From Priapulus caudatus (lineage: Eukaryota; Priapulida; Priapulimorpha; Priapulimorphida; Priapulidae): a stretch of DNA of 51,485 nucleotides. The stretch spans positions 44,926 through 96,410 of the forward strand of contig NW_014577251.1 in the NCBI RefSeq assembly GCF_000485595.1, read 5' to 3'. The notes beneath the pieces are model-generated. The model ran no database searches, had not been told where the DNA came from, and was given only the letters and a program-made list of their open reading frames with translations. Below are positions 21,251-32,115 of the stretch, one piece after another. Numbering within the stretch: the first letter of the stretch is position 1; each line of letters opens with the position of its first letter. The position numbers and the translations under genes were made by a program.

Positions 21251-21714
21251 ACAGGCACTTGAAGCGTTTCAATAAAATATATACGCAGGGGTCGTGTGCT
21301 GTGCACGGCGACAGTTAAATATATCGCTGTGGCTATATGCCCGGCAGCCGGGCACGGTCTTCGTTTTCCTAAATGCCCGGCAGTTCTTAACCCTAACTCT
21401 AACCCTAACCCTAAACCTAACAAAAACCCTAACTCTAGCCCTAAACCTAACCCTAACCCTAATCCTAACTCTAACCCTAACCCTTGTTTACTTGAGATAA
21501 CGCAAACAATTAAAAACTGCCGGGCATTTAGGAAATCGAAGACCGTGCCCGGCAGCCGTCGGATATACGTACGCCGGCTGCCGGGCATATAGCCACTGTG
21601 TAAATATATATAACTGATAATTAATAATATAAACTATATATTTAAGTTAACTGTCGCCGTGCACAGCACACGACCCCTGCGTATATATTTTATTGAAACG
21701 CTTCAAGTGCCTGT
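21251..21714. mobile_element. Fold-back element with telomere-like core (B)
   Basis: The outer arm starting ACAGGCACTTGAAGCG at 21251 is exactly inverted at the end near 21714. The inner arms, carrying TGCCCGGCAG and GGTCTTCG, also pair (about 21338-21386 against 21515-21590). The right arm holds an extra AT-rich insertion at about 21601-21645. The core (21391-21485) is a degenerate CCCTAA array with CTCTAA, CCTAAA and AATCCTAA variants. No ORF. Confidence 0.88.
21391..21485. repeat. Interstitial telomere-like (CCCTAA)n array
   Basis: About 15 CCCTAA-type units in a single orientation, several with one-base changes. It matches the metazoan TTAGGG telomere motif on the opposite strand, but lies inside fold-back element B. 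Confidence 0.92.
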
Positions 21715-23537
21715 GGACCAGGCTGTGTGACTAACGTCAATATACACAGGGCTCCAATATAGGTAAACCGACCAGGCTCTCCGACTGTTACACGTCGTAG
21801 GAGCCTGACACCCTTCCATACGAAATGCCTGGTAGCTTGAAAACAAACTCCGAATTTCGTAAAATTTCTTCGCCAACGTAGTTTAGTGGCCCTAGGGTTA
21901 GCCGACTACGGTACGACAGGCGTTATATTATATAGTTAACACGTGTCCTAGTTGTTTGGATTCAGTGTTCGCTCCTTCCGTTATATTAGGCAGGACGGTG
22001 ATGCCCGTAGCAAATAACAGGTAGTACCAGCTAGTGGAACAGAACACAGTTAGATTTGGTTAACTGTACGGTTATAGTTTTATTGCTTCCTACTAGTTTA
22101 CAAATAATTCCCCTGCATTCGTATATGCAGCGGATCCTATAACCACTAGACTAACATTGAAGAATTAACGCGTCGCGCGCGCCGGTTTCGTCTTCCCCTC
22201 TTACGTTCGTCCTCGCCTCGCATAGACCTAGGTATCTTCCACGGGTGTCTCCCTCGTAGTCGCTCCTGGCTCTACCTAACTGAAATCCCGTTCTTCTCCA
22301 CCTGTAGTGAAAGATCCCGGCTGAGCCCTCATTTTCCCTGTAGTCTTCTTTCCTTCCTGAAAACTCGTGCTTCTCTTTCCTCTGTTATCTCTCTCCTCGA
22401 GACCTAAATGGCTTTCTCTTCTTCTTCTTCTTCTTCTTCTTCCTACAGCTACCTCGACCTGAAAAATAACGCTCCCCCTCTTCGATTCAGCGCGCCTTAA
22501 TTATATACCTAGCGGGCAATGCCCCCCCCCCTACGTGACTCCCCACGCAGATTTCGTTCGCTGGTGCAATCACTTTCACCTGCTGACGCAACCCGTGGCT
22601 GGTACGATGATTGCATCATTTTATGCAACTCGTTTCTAAGTAAATATTTTTCTCTTCGACAACTTAGACTATTCATTCTATTCAAATCTCCTTGTATATT
22701 ATGCTGATTAATGCTGATTATATCAACGCATAACCACGTTGATTATCATACTCTATATATTGCGTAACTCTATATCCTCTCTTTAGTCAATGTATGGTTC
22801 TTCTATCTATACCGCGAGTTCAATCTATCCATCCTAATCTAGGCTACTGCCCATGTGATTTACACACCCCCGAAATCTCCACAGTAGTGTTAAGCGAGAA
22901 GGAAACTTGTGGCTACAATATCTTCTAATATAGTATAGTATCTTCTAATATAGTATAATATAGTGGGTCTTCTAATATAGGTCTTCTAACCCTAGCAAAA
23001 CAGTTTCTTGGAGCTAGATCATGATGTACACATACACATGCAATCAGGATAGCCTAGAGTGCAACTGCAAGGTTTACAATTACAATTTACAGGATACAAT
23101 GAGTGAATAATAGAAATATTCGTGAATAATAGAGATAATATAGATAATAGAGTGAATAACCTTTATTATTCAGTCCTGATATAATACATGTACAATACAA
23201 TGCAATACAGAAGGGCGGGTCATGTCTTCTAGACTAGCTCCCAATATATTATTAGCTCTAGTGCTATGTTATTGCCACAGCCACAGGCAACAAGGAATGT
23301 GGCAACAAGGGATATAGTACTAGTAGAACTAATATTATATATTAACAGTAATGTTTAACCCTACCTATGTAATTAATGTGTCATTGTTGTTATTCCCTTT
23401 AGGTATTTTGTAGTGTATGAAGCTGCTGCACTGACCACACAGCAAGAGTACACACTTCGCCAAGGCAATAGGAACCACCGGGCCGCATCCCGCAAATTCC
23501 GGTCCGTCGACAATTCTGCATCACACTTTCTGACACG
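21715..23537. other. Intergenic region and 5' flank of the beta-galactosidase gene
   Basis: Includes a (CTT)n run at about 22420-22444 and a C-run at 22523-22532. A repeated TATAGTATAGTATCTTCTAA motif lies near 22930-22990. No gene was recognised. The last 140 bases before the ATG may be 5' UTR. Confidence 0.45.
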
Positions 23538-24240
23538 ATGCTACACGTGTTAACCTGCAGCGTGGGATTTGCACTCTTGACACTCGCGTCAGCAATTCAC
23601 GGAGCGAGAATGAGCAAAGGTGACGACCAACCGCGCCAACACTGCCCGCACCAGCCGCAGCGGCAGAGCCTCTACGACTACTACACTGCAGGCGGGATCC
23701 ACTCCGGGCTGGAGGCGAACGGCTCTCAATTCACCCTCAACGGCAAAGAGATTCGGATCCTGAGCGGTGCGATGCACTACTTCCGCGTGCCGCGCGCCTA
23801 CTGGAAGGATCGCCTGCTCAAGATGAAAGCTGCCGGCCTGAACACTGTTGAGACGTACGTCGCGTGGAACGCACACGAGCGTCGCCGCAGTGACTTCGAC
23901 TTCTCCGACGGGCTCGACGTTGTTGCGTTCGTCGAGACGGCGCGCGACGTCGATCTGTTCGTCATCTTCCGGCCCGGCCCCTACATCTGCAGCGAGTGGG
24001 AGTTTGGCGGGCTGCCTGCGTGGCTGCTGCGCGACCCAAACATGCGCGTGCGCACGACCTACGCGCCGTTCATGGCCGCCGTCGATGACTACTTCGCCGC
24101 GCTCATCCCGCTCGTCGCCGGTCTGCAGTTCACTGCCGGCGGCGGTCCGATCATCGCTGCGCAGGTGGAGAACGAGTACGGCACGTACGTTCTCGACAAG
24201 GCGTACCCCGTCGCCGTGATGGACTCGTTGGTGAAGCACG
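23538..24240 (+). CDS. Beta-galactosidase exon 1: signal peptide and N-terminal barrel
   Basis: Starts at ATG 23538, the first in frame, followed by a hydrophobic leader. Runs through the GH35 signature and ends LVKHG, with the Gly codon split in phase 1 at donor GTGAGC. Confidence 0.95.
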
Positions 24241-26471
24241 GTGAGCCATTAATATGGTAATGTGACCCAACACAAGATTAGGACTACTCTTGTGTTGGGT
24301 TCGATTATTGTATATAGGTGAGGCCTAGCTCTACCCACGTGGCTCTGTGCCCCCACTACATGGCTATAGGATGTGCAGGGCTAAGAATGTCTGATTTAAA
24401 TAGTGGTGGTGCTAGTTAGCCAAAGGTTTCCTGCCATTTCCCAGCGCTGTGGTTCGAATATCTAATTATCTATATGGGTAGGGCCTAGACATAGGTGAGC
24501 CCCAGCCAAAGTCTGTCTGGATTTTATACTTGCAACAGATATCTAAATAGCCATTTTATTAGTATCTAGACATGTTATCATGTGTGACATGTATCAATAT
24601 ATCTATGGTCAGTCCTGTGTAAGCACACTATATTACCGGCCCAGTCCCTACATATATTACGTTGACACGATGTTTGAGATATGTAATATACGATGATGTT
24701 ACGTCATTTTCTTGGCAGGCTTGCGAGAGCTGCTGTTCACTTCTGATTCGGCTACGGACTTCGATGCCGGCGGCAGCATCCCTGGTGTTCTTGTTACAGT
24801 CAATTTCCAAACGGGAGCCGCTCACAGTCTGGAGAAGCTACAGGAATACCAGCCTGACCGACCTCTCATGGTAAACCTTCCTGCCTTGTTAAAGTTAGAG
24901 TGGTTTGTAATCACTTAGTCAGTAGGACTGTTTGCATGCCCTCTATAATGAATTTATGAATGCAATATTTTATTATCATATAATTACGTAACGGATAATT
25001 GTTACCGCGAAACGATACATATTAAATGTAAACAAGAAATTTAAGAACTGAAATAGTTAAAAGCTTAAAAAACGCCATTCCAGAAGTGACAGATGCGAGA
25101 TATTCATTCCTGTTGTTTTTTCACCGTGCCGCATGGCCGCAGGTTATGGAATACTGGGGTGGCTGGTACGATCACTGGAAGGAACCACACAGCAGCTTCC
25201 CTCTGGAGACGTTCAGTGAGAATCTGCGAGAGATACTCGAGGCGAACGCGTCCGTCAACTTCTACATGTACCACGGCGGCACCAACTTTGGCTTCATGAG
25301 TGGCGCCGACAGCTACGAGAGCGAGCCGGTTTACCGGCCGACCGTCACCAGCTACGACTATGACGCGCCGCTGTCCGAGAACGGCACGCCGACGGCGAAG
25401 TATTATCGCGCGATCGAGCTCATGGAGGAGCTGGTGCCCGGGTTCCAGCACACCGCCGGGCCCTCCCCCGCAGCCACGGCGGCTGTGGAGTCAGCTAAAA
25501 GTCAGCGGTCAGTGGGCTCGGCCGAAAGCAGCGGGAAAGACGCCACGGAGGCTGCAGTGGCGAAGAATTCCGGTTCTCGGAGAGAGGGATCTGAGCACGA
25601 CCGATGGAGCATGGTAGAGGCTCCTACGGCAGCAGAAGACTTTGAGCGGAGGGGAGATGAGGAAGATAAATCGGACAGGAGCTACGGACGGGTGGACGTG
25701 CGCGTGCAGATGTCGTTCGAAGAGATACTCGCGCGCGCGCCCTCGGAGCACCACGCTGAACCCATATCCATGGAGCTGCTTGACTGCAACGAAGGCTCGG
25801 GGCAGGGCTACGGCTTCATTCTCTACCGTGTGACGCTCTCGCCCGATGCCGGGGTCGTGACCCTGCCGGGCAGAGTGAGAGATCGCGCGCAGATCTGGCT
25901 GGACGGACATCACATCGCGATTATCGACTGGAGCTCGGTCGACTATTGGTTCCCCGTCGCCGCCACCGCTGCGAATCGCACGCTGGACATACTTGTGGAG
26001 AACATGGGCCGCGTGAACTACCAGTACGGCTACGATGTTCCCGATTTTGTCCGACTCGACAGCCAGCGGAAGGGCCTCGTCGACGGCGTGCGATTCGACA
26101 GTGTGCAGGCGACGAGCGACTGGCAGATATTCCCGCTAGAGTGGGATGTGAGCTTCCTCGAGGCTCTGGCGGCGCCACCTGCGCTCGTCGCCCGTGCCCG
26201 CCCGGCTTCTAATTCGTCCGCGGCGACCTTGCCGCGACCCGCGCTGTTTGTGGGGCACCTCGACGCAGGTTCGAGCCCGCGCGACACGTTTCTTCGGCTC
26301 GACGGGTGGGGCAAGGGAGTGGTGTTTGTCAACGACTTCAACATAGGTCGGTACTGGGAGGTGGGCCCGCAAGAGGAGCTGTACGTCCCTGCACCCTTAC
26401 TGAGAAGCGGCAGCAATACCATACGCGTGTTTGAGCTTCATCATAGCAACACTCACGTGATGTTTTCCTAG
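23538..26471 (+). CDS. Secreted or lysosomal beta-galactosidase, glycoside hydrolase family 35 (three exons)
   Basis: GH35 enzymes remove terminal beta-galactose from glycoconjugates by a retaining mechanism, in lysosomes or outside the cell. Exons 23538-24240, 24719-24870 and 25143-26471 join in phases 1 and 0 to give 727 residues, close to the animal GLB1/GLB1L range. Residues 1-22 look like a signal peptide. LSGAMHYFRVP, TYVAWNAHE and FRPGPYICSEWEFGGLPAWL mark the TIM barrel. The GH35 signature GGPIIAAQVENEYG ends near residue 215 with acid/base Glu213, and VMEYWGGWYDHW carries the nucleophile Glu288. YMYHGGTNFGF follows. Beta-sandwich domains end with GWGKGVVFVNDFNIGRYW. Residues about 390-466 form a Ser/Ala/Glu-rich insertion. 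The coding sequence is much more GC-rich than its surroundings. GLB1 versus GLB1-like cannot be settled here. Confidence 0.95.
24241..24718. other. Beta-galactosidase intron 1
   Basis: Contains GGTTCGAAT at about 24431, which resembles a tRNA B box, but no matching A box or cloverleaf was found. Confidence 0.5.
24719..24870 (+). CDS. Beta-galactosidase exon 2
   Basis: Acceptor CTTGGCAG ends at 24718. Encodes LRELLFTSDSATDFD, GVLVTVNFQTGAA and YQPDRPLM, aligning with the barrel region before the nucleophile. Phase 0 at donor GTAAAC. Confidence 0.95.
25143..26471 (+). CDS. Beta-galactosidase exon 3: nucleophile, insertion and C-terminal domains
   Basis: The acceptor GGCCGCAG ends at 25142, so the open frame before it (from 25086) is intronic. 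It starts VMEYWGGWYDHW. The low-complexity insertion is encoded at about 25458-25686. Stop TAG at 26469-26471. Confidence 0.95.
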   Translation, partial: VMEYWGGWYDHWKEPHSSFPLETFSENLREILEANASVNFYMYHGGTNFGFMSGADSYESEPVYRPTVTSYDYDAPLSENGTPTAKYYRAIELMEELVPGFQHTAGPSPAATAAVESAKSQRSVGSAESSGKDATEAAVAKNSGSRREGSEHDRWSMVEAPTAAEDFERRGDEEDKSDRSYGRVDVRVQMSFEEILARAPSEHHAEPISMELLDCNEGSGQGYGFILYRVTLSPDAGVVTLPGRVRDRAQIWLDGHHIAIIDWSSVDYWFPVAATAANRTLDILVENMGRVNYQYGYDVPDFVRLDSQRKGLVDGVRFDSVQATSDWQIFPLEWDVSFLEALAAPPALVARARPASNSSAATLPRPALFVGHLDAGSSPRDTFLRLDGWGKGVVFVNDFNIGRYWEVGPQEELYVPAPLLRSGSNTIRVFELHHSNTHVMFS

Positions 26472-27662
26472 TTCATCTGCTATATCCGTCTATGCAATAG
26501 TCATCGGGGCCTACACACCTTGTATGGGTGACTTTGTGTTAATCCCGAAGTAGCATCTAATGATCTATATTATGCAAATTTGCAAGTGTACTTATTGAAT
26601 GTAAATTATGAACTGTAAACTACGGTTGACAATTCAAGTTTTAATCAAGCCATTCATTTATCTGCAGATGTTAGGTCCTGGGATGTGCCAATGAAAATGA
26701 AATCTATTTGATAGCTTGTTAGTATTGTTACCTGGTATAGGTAGGTGGTAGGTGTATGTTGTTATGACATTGTTGTTGACAGTTGTTAGAACTTAAACCA
26801 ATAATGGCCTATTGTGACTGATAGATGGCGCTAGCAGGTCATCTCAGGGTATATGTATACATCCTGTGCTCCCTCTTGCGATACAACCAGCCCAGTAACT
26901 CGTATAATCTGTCGAGGTATATGTATAATTGTATATATATCAGAAGTAGATAATAGGGAATATATATGTATATATATATTATATACTTTACACCACGCGC
27001 ACGAGTAGGGAGATAACTGAACAGATATGATCTAAACACCAAACTGTCAGTCTGAAAGAGACAAAACAAAATATTTAGTAGTTTTGGCCAATGCACAATG
27101 TTATCGCTAATTGTGTTGTCTTTTTTATATTGAGAGAGTTTAGATTTTGTTTAGATTTTAGAGATATTGAGATTTTATATTATATATAAAGAGAGTGGGT
27201 GGGAACGGGAGGTGGTTCATTCCCAGTTTTCTACTTAAAAAAATGCACCATTGCCCTGTTCCAAAGTCCACAATTTTGGCTTTCCTATGCCGGCTATGCC
27301 CGTGTTGACGTCTATTCCCGAATCACGAATATCTGGTTTCTTGATAATGGTCTAGCATCCCGAAAATAACTCCTCGATCGCCTCCTAAATAAATAATTAT
27401 ATACATAAGACAGGTACATAATAAATATATAATACATATAATGATATAAGCCTATATTCCTATATAAAATATTATTCATATATATCATATATATTCATAG
27501 AGTGCGTAAGTTATGTAACTTTTATTAAATTGTACTAAATAAATGTTTTAATTATAGAACCGTAATGTATGGATCATGCATTTCGTAACTTTTTGTAATA
27601 AGCTCGTACCCACGAGACAAAATAGAGGTATATCATAATCTCGGCTGCTGGATGACCAAAGG
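26472..27662. other. Intergenic region downstream of beta-galactosidase
   Basis: AT-rich in its second half, with TATATA runs near 26930-26990 and 27420-27500. No gene was recognised. Confidence 0.5.
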
Positions 27663-28166
27663 CAGCGGCGGATTTAGGGGGGAGGGGAACCGACCCGGCT
27701 CCTCTGAGTTCAGGCAAAAAAAAGAGAGAGAGCATACTTAAAACGGTACGCGTCACACAGATACATAGTTACACCATTTGCGGTATTTCGTTTCGTGTTT
27801 TTGCCCTGGACTGATTTCACTGGAAGCAGCCTGCCCTACGAGCAGACGCCGACACGTGTGGGACCAGTTCGATGTAACGATTCATTCCTGTTAGTAAGTC
27901 TCTCGAGGTTTTCTGCAGCAGTGACATGATATAAATTAAAGGGTTTCTGCAATATTGATCTGTGCCTTTTTGTGGCTGATACTATATCAGTGCACGTGTC
28001 GCTGATTGAGACATGTTACACATTACCAGCACATATTTTCGCTCGTGCCTAATTTCGCGGCAATCGTTTTTAATAAGTATTCACACTGAAAAACTGAATA
28101 GCTGACACTTGTAGAAGCATAATAATCTATATATATAAAGTTTAGTATAGTATATCAAATATATCT

Positions 28167-28529
28167 GTGGGCATATGGAATGATTCAAGACATGCAACTG
28201 TCTCTATTCCTAACTACAATGCCGAGAAGACACCAACAACACTGGTGAAGACACTGTCGTCATTTAGTCCCCAACTGTTCCCAAACGTCCATGCCATCCT
28301 GTGCCTACTTAGCAATTACGCCAGTCACTATAGTGCGACTGTTGAGCGCAGCAACTCGGCATTACGTCTGGTGAAATCTGACTACCGTAGCACAATGGGG
28401 GAGGATCGTCTGAACGCGTTGTTATTGCTATTTGTCCACAAAGACATCCAGCTGAATTACGAAGCCATTGTGGATGAATTTGCACGACGCGAGCCCAGAA
28501 GGATGCATTTTGCAAACCCCCTTCGCTAA
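28167..28529 (+). pseudogene. hAT transposase C-terminal dimerisation domain fragment
   Basis: An open frame of 120 residues carries the hAT dimerisation block. It includes ATVERSNSALRLVKSDYRST and MGEDRLNALLLLFVHKDI, which match the family pattern ER-x-FS-x-L..K...R..M..ERL..L..L. hAT transposases cut and paste elements with short CAG-ended TIRs and 8-bp duplications. Only this terminal part is present: no BED zinc finger or catalytic RNase-H-like region lies upstream within the element, so it is an internally deleted, inactive copy. The true start of the frame is uncertain because the ATG may not be the original reading start. Confidence 0.85.
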
Positions 28530-28852
28530 CGTTTGAAATTGTTGTAAAGTCTACTGGTTGAGCTTATATACATGGGCACCAATCACATTGTGTTGTCGAT
28601 GTGATAAGGTAATTACAATGCCAATTCCAAATACATGTGATACTGTGTTTTGTTTTTATTTTGATTAGACTGGTTGTAAAATTAAACGTATCCTCTCGGT
28701 ATAGAGGATATTCCGGACGCACTGTCAATGTTTAAATTTGTTTTAAACAGATTACAAACGGACATCGCTCACACAGGTGTATACTTCTGTAAATAGTGTC
28801 ACGATGGTGCCATAGAAACGTGGATTTGGTCACACTGGTGTCTTTTTGTTAA

Positions 28853-29706
28853 TACCCCCGTCCCACCGGACGGCGACCATCCACGACCGTACGGCGACCA
28901 GAAAATGTACAAGGTCGTCGGCAAACACGAACACAACGCGAGAAAAAGTCCCAACAAATTACAAACTTGAAAAAAACCGCGCTTTTACCGCGACCTGTGC
29001 GATCATACCGCGTTCTCACGGCGCGCCCGCCACGACCTCTCCGCGCTTATGGCGTTTCTATTGAGATTTATGGGCTTGGCAACGGCGATCACCGGCGTTC
29101 CCGCGGCGCTCTCACCACGCTCATGGGGTTCTTACCACGCGTCTTCTACGTGTATCGCGACTGCACGGCGACCTCACGGCGTTTCTACCACGTTCTCACG
29201 GCGACTATATAAGCTGGTCAGATTTTCGGAAATTTTAACTCTATAGTTGTGCGTTTGCTGAGTAGAAACACGATGCCGAAGAAACAAGCTACCAGAGGCC
29301 GAGGCCGTGGCCATGGCCGAGACAGATCGGCATGAAACAGATCGGCAGATCGGATGAGACAGATCCATGAATTCGCTGTTGAAAATGTTACCATTTTCGC
29401 AGCGTCTTTGCCACGCGTGTACTGCGCGTGTACTACTTTTATGGAGATGTTACGACGCTTGTCTCACGACCTTCGCGACCCCACCGCGTTCTCACCGCGT
29501 TCCAGGTCAGATCGCCGAACCTTGGCGTTTGTTTTGAACATGCTCAAAACAAACGCCGTGACTCGGCGATCATTGGCGACCATACCACGATGTCTGGCGA
29601 TTCCACCACGCTTATACCACGCTTATGGCGACCTTAGCGCGCTCTGGGCCCATTTTCCGACGCCGTAGCAGCGCAGTAAGGACGCCACCCCGGTGTGACG
29701 GGGGTA
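28853..29706. mobile_element. TA-flanked MITE with 15-bp TIRs and repetitive interior
   Basis: The left terminus CCCCCGTCCCACCGG (28855-28869) and the inverse of the right terminus CCGGTGTGACGGGGG (29690-29704) match in 14 of 15 positions, with TA on both sides (28853-28854, 29705-29706). The interior is packed with variants of CACGCTTATGGCGACC and TCACGGCG in one orientation. A 14-bp stem with a 6-base loop lies at 29524-29557. A TA duplication suggests a Tc1/mariner-type mobilising enzyme, which is inference. The ORFs inside are not protein-like. Confidence 0.8.
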
Positions 29707-30329
29707 TAAGGAGGTCGGGATTGGGTACTGGTCGAGATTAGGTACTCTGACTTTAGTTCACTATATAGTTTTACCTGTATACGGTACGTAACACATAATT
29801 CAAGTCACTACAAGATAACACACATTTAGTGAGCGCGCGCGATAATAATTAACACAACAGATCAACTACATAATTACCAGTAAAAGATAAGCTTTATTTT
29901 TCTCACAAAAAAAATATTAAGAAAGAGACTTAGCAAGTCCAATGTGACAGATGCTACCAATAAAAATGCGTAATTTTGAAATATTCATGGAGATACATTT
30001 GGTAGTTAAAAGGCGAGAGAACGCATCTCCTGCCTTCTAGAATTCAACATTTTTATACTATCCCCGAACCCCTCTACTCAACAACGTGTTACACACGTCG
30101 CCCCCCCCCCCATCACAAAATCCTGGATCCGCCCCTGGAAGAAGTTGCGTGATACACGCTCACTACTTTACTACTTGCTTTTTATGCGTAAATTCAACGC
30201 GTGTTTTCACGAGTGTTGTCACCCGCCTTTATTGTACTTTATGGCATACGTAATTAAACAATTCCGGGCTGGATTGCACCGTACTGCGTACAACTTTCAA
30301 GAGACTTTTCGACAGTGGTAATTGGTAAT

Positions 30330-31138
30330 GTTGTAGCCAGGGCTGCCACTCAAAATTTTTATTTCTACCTATCACGCATGCGCATTTCCACCTACTTTCC
30401 AACGCCCACCGGCCAAGTTTTCACACACACACACAGTCACCTTTCCCTTATAAAATCATGTAAATACTTTTGTTATGGATGTGTTTACCAGAGACTCCAA
30501 CCCTTAGCATCTCATAAACTGTAGATTCTCTCGCCTGGACCACCTTCCAAACTGGAGAATTATAAAATAATGAGAAATGTGCGCGAAGTGCACATCACGA
30601 TCGCGAAGCGTGAAGTCCCTTGCGGCCGGGGTCCAGGGGCCGCTTAAGGGCCCTGGAGTCTCAGGGGTTCTAGATGCTCTCTGGAGTCAAAGGCGTGTAC
30701 AAGATTTATACCAGGGGGGTCTAACCGTAACCCAAAATTGTGAGCACGCGAAGGGGGGTCTGGGGGGCCCTCCCCCAATTTTTTTTTTAAATTAGACCCC
30801 CTTAGATGCGTTTTCTGCGCGAGCAGGGGGGAGGGGGGGGGTCCGGACCTGTACACGTCAGGTGCAATCTAGCTGAACCTTATTTTAAGAGCATTTCATC
30901 CATAACCACTGATCAATGATCTTTTAGAGATCATTAATACGAGAATTTCTTGAGAATTTTTAAAGATTTTTCGATATTTATTGAAAAAGGTTACAATTTT
31001 TGAAAATTCAAAAATCCCCTACTTCCCCCTACAAATTGTCGTTTTCACCGTAGGTATCCCCTATCCCCTACGGAAGGCTAAAACCCCCTACCGTAGCCGT
31101 AGGGGATTTCCCCTACGAGTGGCAGCCTTGGTTGTAGC
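30330..31138. mobile_element. hAT-type non-autonomous element with perfect 8-bp target duplication
   Basis: GTTGTAGC occurs at 30330-30337 and 31131-31138. Between them the element begins CAGGGCTGCCACTC (30338-30351) and ends in the inverse of CAAGGCTGCCACTC (31117-31130), 13 of 14 matching. CAG ends plus an 8-bp duplication are typical of hAT. The interior includes a G-run repeat block (30590-30850) related to 3633-3790 and CCCCTAC/GTAGGGG palindromic wording near the right end. No transposase. Confidence 0.9.
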
Positions 31139-31778
31139 CTACGGTTGCCTGATGGCGCCACTATCGCGGTCAGTTCAGAATGTCAACATAGTAAATGGCG
31201 CGAGCGGTGAGTTGGGAGGTGGCTGCAGTAGCAATGATTTAGTTCGCCTTGAACGATTCTGGTATCAAATATAGTGTGCACAGGCAAAATTGTCTACATG
31301 ACCTCGGGATCGTGTGTGTTGGCAAAGTTGCTACGTTAGAAGCATAGATTGGCATATATGCAGTGCCATAATCCAAGCATGATTGCCGTAACATTACTAG
31401 TACTACCACCACCACCAGCTAGCACACAAAAGAAACGCTGAGCTAATTGAGCAAACCAGTTCTACCTGCACTGCAGGCTGCAAACAGGAGTATGAGTATG
31501 AAAAGCACGAGTGAGTCGAGTTACGGATCCATAACTGGCGAAGTGCAGCATCTGTACTGCATCTCGCACTGGTGACGTGATCTGACCTTTCATTTCCAAA
31601 GAATATGAGACTATTTAAAAGAATACGCGTAAGTAGTATAATTAGCATGAGTTATTAAGTAATAAAGTGCACGTATTTCTGGCGTTATATAGCCATAGAA
31701 TACATATATCTACGGTATTATCTGTGTGATTACTTGTGTTTGCCTGTACTGTAGTAATACTGTCTTGGTGTCTACAGA

Positions 31779-31847
31779 TAGCTCTACCAGCAGTATAGCC
31801 CCTTCGCTCCCGCTACAGGTAGCCAATGAGCTACACCGGTAGAGCTA
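31779..31847. repeat. Small hairpin with TAGCTCTACC ends
   Basis: TAGCTCTACC at 31779-31788 pairs with GGTAGAGCTA at 31838-31847. The interior has TATAGCCCCTTCGCTCC, very like the hairpin at 31949. Confidence 0.7.
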
Positions 31848-31948
31848 GTCTACAGACTACAGAATGCATGGTTATACGTGGTCACGACCTGACCACTCGC
31901 AGCAATGTCATGTCCACCTCTACCACACTCACACTACAGCACACGCAC

Positions 31949-32028
31949 TAGCTCTAGAACTATAGCCCTCCGCTCCGCCGCAAGCCTGCAGCCCTGCGGT
32001 GGAGCGGAGGGTTATCGTTCTAGAGCTA
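31949..32028. repeat. Small hairpin with TAGCTCTAGAAC ends
   Basis: TAGCTCTAGAAC pairs with GTTCTAGAGCTA, and the inner CCCTCCGCTCC with GGAGCGGAGGG, giving a long stem around a short loop. Confidence 0.85.
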
Positions 32029-32077
32029 CACACGCACAAGCATGCACGCACGCACGCACACACACACACACATATTC

Positions 32078-32115
32078 TCAGGAGTCTATCAATATTAATA
32101 TTGATAGACTCCTGA
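32078..32115. repeat. Perfect 38-bp palindrome
   Basis: Two 19-base halves meeting at AATATT/AATATT with no spacer. It lies directly after a (CA)n run. Confidence 0.95.

Larger units (their letters stand above)
27663..30137 (+). mobile_element. hAT element remnant with a MITE inserted in it
   Basis: CAGCGGCGGATTTAGG at 27663 and CAGGGGCGGATCCAGG read inward from 30137 on the other strand form a 13-of-16 inverted terminal pair. Between them lies a hAT transposase C-terminus (28167-28529) on the + strand. The flanking octamers (ACCAAAGG and GAAGAAGT) do not match, so either the target duplication has decayed or the pairing is wrong. A TA-flanked MITE occupies 28855-29704. Confidence 0.5.

Noticed and set aside
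23589-24239. 216-residue minus-strand ORF opposite beta-galactosidase exon 1
   Set aside because: Shadow of a GC-rich coding exon. The + strand carries the clear GH35 motifs.
24425-24445. B-box-like GGTTCGAAT in beta-galactosidase intron 1
   Set aside because: No A box at the right distance and no cloverleaf could be drawn.
27655-30145. 8-bp target duplication for the hAT remnant
   Set aside because: Flanking octamers ACCAAAGG and GAAGAAGT do not match, so the pairing of the two ends stays tentative.
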